Source of the DNA: Byssochlamys sp. IMV 00236
Taxonomy: Eukaryota; Ascomycota; Eurotiomycetes; Eurotiales; Thermoascaceae
Reading direction: 5' to 3'
Assembly: GCA_001931875.2 (NCBI GenBank)
Contig: MSJH02000817.1
Coordinates: 497,484 to 561,483 of the forward strand
DNA length: 64,000 nucleotides
A program made the translations under genes and the position numbers. Positions 24,184 through 34,835 of this stretch are shown here, one piece after another (position 1 is the first letter of the stretch; each line of letters starts with the position of its first letter). Under the pieces are notes generated by a model that saw only the letters and a list, made by a program, of their open reading frames with translations, was not told the origin of the DNA and made no database searches.

Positions 24184-26629
24184 ATGAACGCAAACAAGGG
24201 CCACTCCAGCCTCAACCGTCGCGATGCCTTTTCATCTCCGGAGGACGTCTCCTCTGACCTTCCTCGTCACGGCTCTAGCACGCAGGCTATCGTGACCAGA
24301 GACGCTGCGGCATCGAGTGCGTTGCGCGCCGCATCCGCCATTGACGGCCAGACCATATTTCGGGAACAACCCCCCAGTGCCGCAATTGCGGAGAGGCGTT
24401 GGCAGTCCGGAGCTTCTTGGGCCCTTGACGGATATTCTGGCGGCTCTGAAGCTGTGGCTAGTCAGTACCGTTCGTCAAACACCTCGTCATCTATATCCTC
24501 TGACATCCTCCGCGATTCCTTCTTTCAGTCCGATTGGAATACGCTCGACACGGCCCTCCTCGACACGATTCAGCTGTATCAAGCAGACACCCCCCAGGGC
24601 CTCCTGCAGGCTTCAAAAACCGGTGACAGTGAATCTGAGGAGCGAACTACAGCTGGCGGACCTGTGGATCTACGTCTGGCAGGTGTGGAAGACTATCGCG
24701 GAACTTCGACAGTATCGTCGCAAACACCAGCGAATCGAGTACAATTGCAGCCACAACAGTCGAGTCTCCACGCATTATCCCGATCTAGAGAGGGGCCTGC
24801 GGCCAGATTGACAACAGAGGGCTCCCATAACAACCAACGCGCTCAGCGTTCCAACCAACCTGTGCGATCCGTCATACCTGTCTCCTCACCTGTCGCAACA
24901 CGCCGCGAAGGGACGAAAATACAAGACAGGAGTAGGGGAATTGGGATAGGACAGAAGATGTCAGAGGTCTCAGAGGTGCCCGGTTCGACGACGACCACCG
25001 GACCCAACAGTGTTCAACCGCCCTCGGGTTCGCGAGCCTCGAGCGTGTCCTCGAAGAAAGGAGCGCGGCCAAAATGTACCCTACCCCCGGAGAAGGTGTT
25101 CCCGATCCAGATCGGGTCAGAGCTGTTTCGTTTGTCGGGAGCTTCAATTGCGTCTGATGGTCAGTGCTGCGCTGGAGATAATCCGTGAATCCGAGCTTGG
25201 ACTAAATTCTTAGAGCACCTTCCTATTTTTCCCAATTCTTCGAGGAGCAGCTTCGTCAGAACGAGGATCCTTCCAATATAAGGACGTTGTATATCGATCG
25301 TGACCCAGTCACGTTCCAAGAAATCTCGAGACATCTTCAGGGTGAGTCACATGGTCCATCTTTATTTCATTGGAAATTGGCTTATTAACGGTGGAGTGTA
25401 GGGTACTACGTTCGACCGAAAGATGGCTCTCAATTTGTGAAGTTGTTCGCGGATGCGCAGTTCTATAGCTGTAAGAAGCCTCTAGCTGGGTGGGAAGCTG
25501 GGCGACGAGCTGACATCATTTAGTACCCCGGCTTATTTCCCAGCTGTTTGAATCGGAGATTTTTATTCAGATCGGAGACGATCATTTTCAGATTCCTCGC
25601 GACATATTCTCCAGTCCTGGCGACACTCCCAACTTCTTTTCACTGGGATTCGCGGTGTTTTTCGCTTCTCCCCAGGAAGTATTCCCGGGTCTCGATCGCA
25701 GCGGACTGTTACGACCGCCGTCCATCCTCCCGCCTAGTGTGCCTAGTCGGTCTGGCAAGGTGTTTGCAGAACTGCTGCATCTTCTTCGAGGCTATCCGTT
25801 GCATATCGAAACTGAAGACCACCGCGCCGAGCTTTTACGGGACTGCCGCTACTTTCATCTGCGGGGCTTGGAACAGAAATTGATTCCGCATAATATCAGC
25901 TATAACCCTGAAAGGCGAAAGTCGGAGATTATCATTCGCTTAGAGGATGTACGGCAATCTGGCATTTCTTTTGTTAGTGATTCCTCCAATGACAACCCCA
26001 TACTATCTGGATGGGTCCATTACGCACGGCCATTTGTCGATGAGACGACATATGAACTCATAGTCGAGATCGGCGGCGAGAACACGACCATCGATCTCAA
26101 TGAGATGCGCGCGGATTTCCATGGCCTAGCAAAAGCACGCATTGCCAGCCTCTTCCAGGTGGTTGCCAACAAGATGAATCTTCCCACCAACGCGCCGTTG
26201 GGGTTGATGATGATGTCTGGAGGCGCAAGCGCTCAGGCAGCTAGCCCCGGTCATACCCCGCTCAGTGAGGATCGTGTGAAGGTGCAAATTGGACCGGATG
26301 CGGATGTGACGGTCGATGGCGAACCATATATCGCCAACTTCCCTAGAAGCTCTATAGCCGTTTCTCGGGAACAGCAGCAGGTGCCGCAGGGACAGGATAC
26401 TAACAATGCCTTATCACAGCACGTGGACATGGGGCAGCCACCTGCAAAACGCAAACGGGTCGATAGCACGGACGATCTAGGAGACTGGATTGTCTACAAG
26501 GGCCAGTGGAGACTGAGGGTTCAACCCAATACCTCCGACCGTGGCGGTTTGGAACTCGTCTTTATCGCAGTGAAACTAGACGTCTACACGGGCCAGCGCG
26601 CTCGAAACAAGAAGAGGTCTTTCCTCTGA
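24184..26629 (+). CDS. Tandem BTB/POZ (KCTD-like T1) domain protein
   Basis: Four exons (24184-25159, 25216-25341, 25402-25470, 25524-26629) give 758 residues. The first 300 residues are low-complexity, rich in Ser/Gln/Arg and probably disordered. Then comes a T1-type BTB starting at FPIQIGSELFRLSGASIASD and continuing across exons 2 and 3 (FFEEQLRQNEDPS, GYYVRPKDG). A second module begins at FIQIGDDHFQIPRDIF and includes a long Ser/Pro insertion before FAELLHLLRGYPLHIE. The C-terminal region ends with a nuclear-localisation-like PPAKRKRVDS. The middle acceptor (TTAGAG) was chosen because it restores the conserved Asp-Ala-Pro-Ser. A scaffold or Cul3-adaptor role is inferred from the family. 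Confidence 0.8.
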
Positions 26630-27172
26630 TGAAGTCAGATCAAATTGAGATCCAATCCTTTTTATGGTTACGTCGGCTTTGGGTTTAAGCGGGAGCGAGT
26701 TGCGGAGTGATGTGTGATTGTATTTTCACGTACCTTGTACATATTACTCGATGCTTTGGTTCCTATTTTGAACGTTAAGGGGGAACTAGACGCCTGATGA
26801 CAGCATTTTGCCAAGTTCTGGTCTTGAACAGAGTACTCTTTTTTGCACTCCTAGTCAGGTGTTTCATTCATCTTTATGGACTCAAACATTGTGTTTTCTG
26901 TCCCTATCATTCTCAAATCGGACGCATATGGCTTGGGAGCTACGTATTACGTGGCGTGATGGCCGTTAAGGAGCATGGCCTAGTTTCTTGTGGGACAATA
27001 TCCAGTTATTCACACTTACAGATCTTGTCATGTTTGACTCTTGCGCTCATCCATGCTACAGCCTTTTGATTGCCTCCCAGGAAGAAGGTCCGTACATCCA
27101 ACTATCCAAGGATACAGGGTTCAGTACAGTATCTTGTCCGGCTATAAGTCTCACTTCCAGTTGCTAGACCAG
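26630..27172. other. Convergent intergenic region
   Basis: Lies between two genes that converge, so it holds both 3' ends. Nothing else seen. Confidence 0.5.
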
Positions 27173-28872
27173 TTAGCCCTGAACTTGGAGGCCAAAATAG
27201 TCACCAGCCAAAGAAGCACCCGGCGGAGGAAGAACTTCAACCTCGGTTCTTGCAATTCCAGTAGACCTGAGAACGCTTCCACGCGCAGAAACTGCATCAG
27301 CCGAGACAGCATTGAGGATGTGGCCATTCAAAAAGAGCGATGTCTCGAAACCTGTCCTTTTGGACTCGCCCAGATATTGACGAGAACCGTATTCGTCGAC
27401 GATGTCGTAGAACCGCCATGTAGCTGTCTCCGTGTCCCCGTTCCAGGATACGTAGATGGTCGTACCGGATTCATTCTTCAGAGAGATGATTGCAGGTGCT
27501 TCGTTCGGGAGACCGGTCCAGTTGTACCGAAAGCCACGGTAGTTCTGGACGCCTTCGCCCAGGAATCTGGAATCAAAATACGTGTGGAAAATGGGAGTGC
27601 CGTCAGAACGGAATTCGGTGAGGGCACCTTCAGATCCCCAGTTTACGAGGACATTGCCGTTGGGCAAGAGCTGCGTGCTTCCTTGAGATTTGGAAAGGAG
27701 GTTATCTGGCGACTGGAAGGCCTGGACGATGGACGCTTCCCAGCGCTTGGTGTCCACTTTGATGATTTTTCCCTGTGAGAAAGAGTTCGTGTGGACTTCG
27801 TGACCGTGGCCGCTTTCGGTCCCGTGAGCGGCGTTGTCGTACAGGGAGATCACTTCGCTGTGGCTGTCCTTCGAGACGTAGCGAGCATGGTGCTGGAAGC
27901 AGAAGTTCACATTGGGACCGAGAGCGAAATCGGACTTCTTGCCCCCGAGTCGCCAGATGATCTTGCCGGTTGTTCCGTTGATCTTGTGCACAGAGCAGGC
28001 GTCGCGGGCGGAAATGAGGTAGTTACCCTCGGAGTCTTTGTCGACAGAGTTGATGTGGAAGTAATCCCAGGCGTCGGAGGAGTTGTAGCCGGATCCTGCT
28101 TGGCCAGGGTTAATTGGGAGGATGGCTTCTATATATTATGGGTTAGCTTGTGTTTTGTGATATTGATTGATCGAACTTGGACTTACCGTCCGGCGAGACA
28201 TGTTCCAGACTGGACCATTCAAAGAGCAACTCGCCAGTTTCGATATCCAATTCTGCAGATGCAAGTCAATACTCACGTAGTATGCAATGAGGCTCACACA
28301 TACGTACCCTGAATGATGGCCTCTACAATCCATTGCTGCTCCGGACCCCCTCCCCACTGACGCAGGTCTCTGGGAACCGGTTGATAGATCTGGATGAGCG
28401 CCGTCTCTTCATTGATGATATGAAACTCATGCTTGTCTGTCAACTTGTGATTTCCAGCTCTGAGCTCGCGAATCGTCTCATAATGCTGATCGAGGATCGT
28501 AGTGTGGCCGTGACCATGGCCGTAGGCGGGGTTATGATCTCCTTCAAAGGAGAAGAGAACATCTCTACCCTTCCAACGGCCCTTCTGGAAGTTGGTCGCC
28601 CAGATCGAGTAGTACGAATAGCCAGACCAGACGAGTTCGCCGTCATCACGGAAAATGTACGGACCCGGCTGACGGGGACCGTGAGTCTCACCCGGCGCCT
28701 CGAGACCAGCAAAGGGAGCTATGAAGAGATAGCCCTTTTCCACATCTGGCGCGGCCGGAATGGTGATATTCAATCTTGGCGGTGCCAGGTCCGGTCGAGA
28801 CTTGAATTGCCAATTGGCAGATACGAGATGCAGACATGTCGCTATGCTTAGAAGGGCGAGATTGCCTTTCAT
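27173..28872 (-). CDS. Secreted arylsulfotransferase (ASST)-like protein
   Basis: Three exons (28308-28872, 28187-28252, 27173-28128) give 528 residues. A signal peptide is clear (MKGNLALLSIATCLHLVSA). The body has the beta-propeller repeats of the fungal ASST family: GHGHGHTTILDQHYE, DKHEFHIINEETALI, WDYFHINSVDKDSEGNYL, KINGTTGKIIWRLGG, FCFQHHARYV, QGSTQLLPNGNVLVNWG. The bacterial relatives transfer sulfate between phenols; for the fungal proteins the reaction is not settled, so the call rests on family only. Several N-glycosylation sites (NSSD, NWT) fit secretion. No C-terminal membrane segment follows, whereas some family members have one, so this form may be soluble. Confidence 0.85.
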
Positions 28873-29790
28873 CGTGCGGGCAGCAAAGTGCTAGGAAGGG
28901 AATTGATTAGCCCGTGATAGATCCATCTTGTCTGGTGGAAGGGTACATTAACCTTGGTCAGGTATTCTGCACTTTGTTTCTCGGAGTTTTCGGGGCGAAG
29001 AAACAGTGTTTTTGATCTTTGATCTTCACTAGATATATGTTGGATGAATGAAATGTAGAGAACTTTACTGATGATTTGCGATCAGTGCGGACAATGTTAA
29101 ATATATAGGTTATGCCCTCAGGAATCCCACTCGTCAATATCTCATTTTCACCGATATCGCATCATTCTAACCTTTTAGCTGGGAGTCTTATCGAACCAGG
29201 AAGTTTAGAAGTGCTCCCTTCAACTGCAATAGCGGGAGATACATCCTATCAAATTTTGAAGTGAATGCGCGGGGATATGACGTGCTTACGGGAATCGATG
29301 GTGAAGTCTGAAGAGCTGAGATCGGCGAATTGAATTAGTTGCTACGTCTATTATGAATGTCCATAGGATGAGCAATTCTGAATCATAGCCAGGGCCAAGG
29401 AATATTGTTCGAAGTTTGACACTGTATACTGCAGTGGGAAATAGTTACCGTCCTACTTCACGGGGCACAAGGCTTTTTGGTACTATATGAATAAGCTTTG
29501 TGTAATTTGGACATCCTGGCTAGTTAATCTTGAAGGATCCAACTACTCAGTGAGAGATGTCTTTACGGCAAGATTGCTGGCGGAAATCCTCCGCAGCCAT
29601 CGGCCAGGGTAAGTAAAAATAAGCACAAGAAAATGAAGTAAACATCACAGAAATTCAACAATAGATCTTGCTTATAGAGTCTACTTCCACAGAGACTAAT
29701 TCATTGAAAAAGTTTCATAACACCGCGAGTTAATAACAAGACCTAATACCACCTGGAATCCTCTTGATAACCCAGTCACATCGTGATTAT
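28873..29790. other. Intergenic
   Basis: Promoter of the ASST-like gene followed by AT-rich sequence. No gene or repeat recognised. Confidence 0.5.
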
Positions 29791-30558
29791 TCAATGTACT
29801 CCTGGCACGTTGAGCTTGACGAGCGTATTTCCATCAGAATTGGTGGTATCTTCGAGGAAGTCGTCGTCTACTCCAGCAGTATTCCTTCCCCTTTCTGTCT
29901 GCTGTTTGACGTACGAGCTGGCCTTATTGTTTTCTGAAGTCGCCTTCGCTGCGTTGTACTTCCTAAACGTTGCCTCGATGAGATGGCCAATCTGCTCCCG
30001 ATCGGTACCGATAATACCAACTGCTATAAGCGATTCTGTTTCCTCGACCCAGTCCTGTATCTTTCGGAACTCGATCTCATCTCTATGCAACCTGTCTGGC
30101 AGACCTCGTCCATTCAACAGTGCCAAAGTGCCCGCGATAACAGTGTTGACGGCGCCCAGCACCGTGAGCACCGTAGAGTAATTCTTCGACGACGGTCCCA
30201 GTGCGGTTATTGAGGCACTGATAATGATCTGGGCGAAATGGCAGCAATAGACAAGCAGGCTGACGGCCCAATACTGCCTGCGTCGTGTATTCTTTTCTCG
30301 TAGAACTTCTTTATATATGCCTGTGGCCAGTCTCTGACCTTCCTCTAGCTTGCTACCTGAGTAGGACGGGGGCTGCGAGTTAATGCCGACGGCATGGCGG
30401 AAAATGGACACATTCTCGTTTATAGCGGTTTGCGAAAGATCTGGAATGGAAGTTTCTGTGCTGCTGGAACGTCCTTTGTTCTTTGTGTCCTTTTTGGCGG
30501 TGGGTTGAACCTGAGGCTTGCTGTCGTCGGACGGAGCAGCTGGTGATGAAGTCGCCAT
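29791..30558 (-). CDS. Fungal SLATT two-TM protein
   Basis: A single-exon frame of 255 residues. Residues 1-45 are a Ser/Lys/Pro-rich disordered leader. Residues about 50-95 contain FRHAVGIN and the amphipathic GIYKEVLREKNTRRRQYW, and two membrane segments follow at about 97-119 and 128-148 with a short polar turn. A conserved tail then reads ALLNGRGLPDRLHRDEIEF into helices with IQDWVEETES. This order matches the fungal SLATT domain (SMODS and SLOG-associating two-TM effector). In prokaryotes SLATT proteins are predicted pore-forming effectors of nucleotide-sensing defence systems; the fungal role is not established. No nucleotidyltransferase or SLOG partner is seen next to it. Confidence 0.8.
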   Translation of the reverse strand: MATSSPAAPSDDSKPQVQPTAKKDTKNKGRSSSTETSIPDLSQTAINENVSIFRHAVGINSQPPSYSGSKLEEGQRLATGIYKEVLREKNTRRRQYWAVSLLVYCCHFAQIIISASITALGPSSKNYSTVLTVLGAVNTVIAGTLALLNGRGLPDRLHRDEIEFRKIQDWVEETESLIAVGIIGTDREQIGHLIEATFRKYNAAKATSENNKASSYVKQQTERGRNTAGVDDDFLEDTTNSDGNTLVKLNVPGVH

Positions 30559-32693
30559 CGTGTGAATTCTGGAATACGAACAGATGTCCTAATTGATTCT
30601 GTTATTTACATAGTTAAATCAAGTTATGTAGGGTCAACTTGCCGGATATAAATAAGTGAATATACCACTATAATCGCTGTCGCAATATAGTTCTAGCTGG
30701 CCTGTCAGCTGAAGTAAGCGATCTCAGCCCTACACGGCTACTGTGAAGAGGATGTATGTATGTACTATCCAATGGGATACAAAACTGGAAGGGTGAACCT
30801 CGCGAATACCCACGAGGCTGAAAAGGCAACCAGCCTAGGCAGATAACATGGTGTGCACGTGGTTGTCTATCCAGACTATAAGCTGAGCCGTGTTTCGAAG
30901 GTACAGGGGCTCGCGGCCACTGATTTACATAAAAAAGACAAAGCATCTACGACCACCCACAGAGAACGCCCGAATAGATAGGAAATTCAGTATCTGTCAG
31001 ATTTTGGCAAGGTTGAGGCCGTCATAACAGCTGAGATGTGGTGTGTTTCGCGGGTAGGAAACGCTACTGCTCACCCTATATAAAGGGTGTTATAGAACAA
31101 GCAACATTAAGCCATCGATTTCCACCTATATAGGATCGAAGCAGACACGCCAGAAGTAGCACATGCACAGATATTGTGGCGGGGGCAATGCTCCAGGCAG
31201 CAATTAACCAGGATGAAGTCCTAGGGCATAGATACTCGATAGATTTCGGGATCCTCTAGATGGTCAAGCAGTCAATGTCATATTCCCGTGTCAAATTCTT
31301 TTCTTCCTATCTCGCTTATCTGGTCCTGAATCTTGACAGATTCTGTTTCTTCTGTCTTGTTAAGGCGAAATATAACCGAGGCTCAAAGCTCATATCTAGA
31401 ATACCCTCCCGGCCCTCCCATTCATCACTCCATGTGTCTATGTCACAATAAAGGGTTATTCTCCAACCAGAAAGCTAGGGTCGCGCAGTTGTAAGATATG
31501 CGTCGAGCCACTCTTACTACCCAGGCTCCAGCTTTGGAGCCTTGGTGGAGTTCCAAGGATAAGGCAGAAAACTCTGCGCAAGATGGCAATTTTCGTAATA
31601 CACTCGCAGCCTCTCTGATGATAGGAAAGGTAGAATATATTGGATTATTTTTTGTATTTTCTCTTATTTACTGGTGATTATAGTAATGTATGATGTAGTT
31701 TTTAGCTGATTCTCCGGATACTGGGAATTTATCGACTGATATTTACATCGTCCACGTTGAGCTGGAGTCAGAGATATTTCTGGTAGCCGATTTTCTGTGT
31801 AATGGATACGCCACAATGTATGCCCGGTGTAATCCCTTGTCGCGTCATTATTTCAGCCGTGGCGCGTAAAGAATGAGCCCTGAACAAGCTCTAGCGCAGA
31901 GCAAGACAACGGCATTGAAGAAAGTGCTGATGCTATTACGACTACAGCTTGGCTCATATATGAATCACGTCATGATCGTCCTAGAAGCCCAAGCTGGGTA
32001 TTGCACAACATAGAACAGTACTCGATCGGGTTTTCCGAAGGTGATATCAAACATCCATTAGGGAGTCGGCTGCATCTGCGGGAGTTGGTGCAGAAACGTT
32101 ATCCAATGGCCAAACCTTGGGGGCAGTGGCTTGACCATGGCCAGTAGTGGAGGATCCCAAGATCGCTCCAGGCCTCAATTCACCGCAGCGATCGAAAAGC
32201 GGATTAATTCTTACGCGCCAAACCCGGGGGACGCAACCGAGGGTGCGGGATAGCGTCCGAGCAACGACCAAGGCCAGTCATATCGCCAGTATAGCGATCT
32301 ATTCGCACTGAGAGTGGCGCTTAAAATTGCTTCTACATCGTTCCGCAGCGGTGTCTCTCGATGTGATGGTGCGGAACTAACCCCGCGAGCCATGCCGTTC
32401 TCACCATCCGGTAAACAATGTTGCACACATTTCAAGCGATCCCAACGAGATAGACGGTACTTAGATTTCGATGTTGGGGACTCCACTCCCCGCGGGGATT
32501 GTCGACCCGCTGTTTCTACCCCATGGGGATGTCCCACGCTTTTATAGAGATGCTCCCCCCCAGGTTTCCGTTTGCTTCTGTATAACCCTCGACAATCTTG
32601 CAGATTGCAGGGCACCTTACATTTCTCGTTAACCCGATATACATGGGCGAAGGCATCACTGGAGCGCGGGTCGCTCATTCAGATAACCACGCC
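30559..32693. other. Intergenic with repeat copy
   Basis: About 2.1 kb without a supported gene. It contains the second copy of the dispersed repeat (about 31075-31345). The last 600 bases are less AT-rich and should include the promoter of the MFS gene. Confidence 0.5.
31075..31345. repeat. Diverged dispersed repeat, copy 2
   Basis: Partner of 3425-3690 in the same orientation. It begins near CCTATATAAAGGGTG, then GCGGGGGCAATG, CTAGGGCATAGATACTCGAT and TTCTTTTCTTCCTATCTCGC. No coding capacity. Confidence 0.5.
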
Positions 32694-34228
32694 ATGTCCG
32701 ACCTCAGCAGCGACGTGAGGAAAGACCAATTTGATAAAGCATCTCATTTGGAAGATGTTTCGACATGCGAACCAGAAGCGCCTCCAGTGGACGCGCCAAT
32801 CAACTGGCCAGCATGGAAGCGAAATGCGCAGATTCTGATGGTCGCTTTCCATTCCATGGACACGGTGTTTATGGCGGCAGGTATCATTCCCGGATATGAT
32901 GCTATGGCGGCAGCATACAATGTCACCGTGCCTGAAGCGAGCTACCTGACGTCGGCTCAGGTATGAAGTCTGATTGTTCACCTTGTTTGGGAATCAAATG
33001 TGGTCTAATCAGTCCTGCGCAGATTCTGGTCTTGGGAATCGCTCCTTTTTTCTGGATCCCCCTCATAGCCCGATTCGGTCGCTATCATATTTTTATGCTA
33101 TCGGTTCTGGCCTCGATGGTGTTGAATATCGGAGGTGCTTACTGTAAAACGTTTGGTGCTCAGATGACCACTCGTGTTCTCGTTGCCTGGTTCATCGCAC
33201 CCCCAATTGGAATCGGCAGCGGTGTAGTGACCGAGTTGTGCTATCCTGAAGAGCGTGGTCAAAAGATCGGATGGTGGACCTTGATGACTGTGCTCGGTAT
33301 TCCAGGAGGTGCTTTCATCAATGGCTTCGTGGCACAGCACCTGGGTTTCGAGTGGATATTCTTTATCTTCGCTATCATCAATGCCGCCCAGTTCATCGCT
33401 TACGTGCTTCTGGGCGACGAGACCCTCTACGTCAAAGACAGACCTCAACCTCGTCGGATGGGGCTGGCCCGTTTCATTCCTCATCGACTAGACCACCGGG
33501 CGATCAAGCTTGGTGACTTCTTCAGACCTCTCTCCCTGGCAAAGTTCCCTCGCGTCTTGATCCCTGCCATCGCTCATGCTGTTTCATTCGCCTATGCGAA
33601 CATCGCCGTCATTGTCGAGACACCTCTGACTTTCGGAGAGAAGTTCCACTTCAACGCCCAGCAAGTTGGATACCAGTTCGCTGCCGTGATCATTGGCTCC
33701 CTTATTGGTGAGCAGATCAGTGGCCCAATGTCGGACTGGTTCCTGAAGACTCTGCGTCGTAGGAAGGGCCACACTATTCCTGCAGACCGTCTATGGCTAT
33801 CATACATCGGATTCGGCACCGTCATTGCTGGTCTTCTGACCTGGGGATTCCAGCTGGAGAAGGCAAGCACATGGAATATCACGCCCAGCATTGGCATGGC
33901 CATCGATTCCTTTGGAAATCAGATTCTTACCACTACACTGATCTCATTTGCCGTCGACAGCCATCGAGAGTACTCTTCCGGTGTCGGGGTCTTCATCAAC
34001 ATGTTTCGTCAGATTTACGGATTTGTGAGTATTCATCCTTCCAGCTGCCGCAGTGATAATCATGTTCCTGACTGGTTGGCGTTCTAGCTCGGTCCATTCT
34101 ACTTCCCTGACATGTATGCCGCACTCGGCCTTGGTGGAGCCGCTGGTTTGATGTGTGGTCTTATGGTTGTTGTTTCGCTGGCGCCTACGATCATAATCCA
34201 GGTTATCGACTCCCGGAGGAACCAGTGA
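32694..34228 (+). CDS. MFS transporter (DHA1, Hol1-like)
   Basis: Three exons (32694-32960, 33023-34024, 34088-34228) give 469 residues. Both introns have clear GTATGA/GTGAGT donors and keep phase. The N-tail has INWPAWKRNAQILMVAFHSM. There is a motif-A-like loop (IARFGRYHIF) and GIGSGVVTELCYPEERGQK, a cytosolic loop with FIPHRLDHR, then the FGEKFHFNAQQVGYQFAA block and GPMSDWF typical of the Hol1-like DHA1 group. The end has FRQIYGF/LGPFYFPDMY split by the last intron. Two in-frame ATGs lie upstream (32643 is the nearer); I chose 32694 because the sequence before it is not conserved-looking. Substrate unknown. At 469 residues it is somewhat shorter than most DHA1 carriers but complete in order. 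Confidence 0.85.
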
Positions 34229-34835
34229 GCATTGTATATAGTAATTTATATTAGTTTCAGATGAGCAGCTTAGTGATCCCATTGTTTCCCCTGTACACGA
34301 ACAGTTCGCGTTATGTATATGCACGAATCATTGGAAGATATTCATTTATAAGGTAGCTGCATTAGGACTATTGTGGAAGCGGGCATAGTCCTTAGACCCA
34401 TAAGTATTCGCGGGTTTTCTCTTTCCAGCGTTGGCCGTCTAGTCTCAGAGTATTTCCACAATATATAGTTCTTTTGATCTGATAGTGTCTCGATCTGCTA
34501 CCTAACCTGTGTCTTCAGTTTTCAACGCCCCAAACACGCTATGTGGCTATATATCTCCCTCACTGAATAACTATAATCAATCCAGGACGCAGTTTAAACC
34601 GAGGCAGTATTATATTTGATTATAATCGATTACTTCCTTGATCGACAGCTGGCATGGAGACACTGACGTCATTGTTCACCGTCGACACCGCAAAATTCGA
34701 CTTTCCAGACCGCCTCGAGTTGTCACTCCAGCGTATCTACTCATTTCTCTCCTGCGTGAGAACAACCCTCCGATCTTATATTAATGAATTTGGGTGGCTT
34801 ACACATCATTCTGGATTAGCATTCCCATCCCCACG
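34229..34835. other. Promoter/5' UTR of the vacuolar transporter
   Basis: No separate gene. A frame starting at 34654 has an intron-like end (GTGAGA to ATTAG, 34756-34819), but its phase does not fit the downstream coding frame. It could be a 5' UTR intron. Confidence 0.4.

Noticed and set aside
27041..28851. Long plus-strand frames opposite the ASST-like gene
   Set aside because: They are antisense shadows; the minus strand has signal peptide, family motifs and matching introns.
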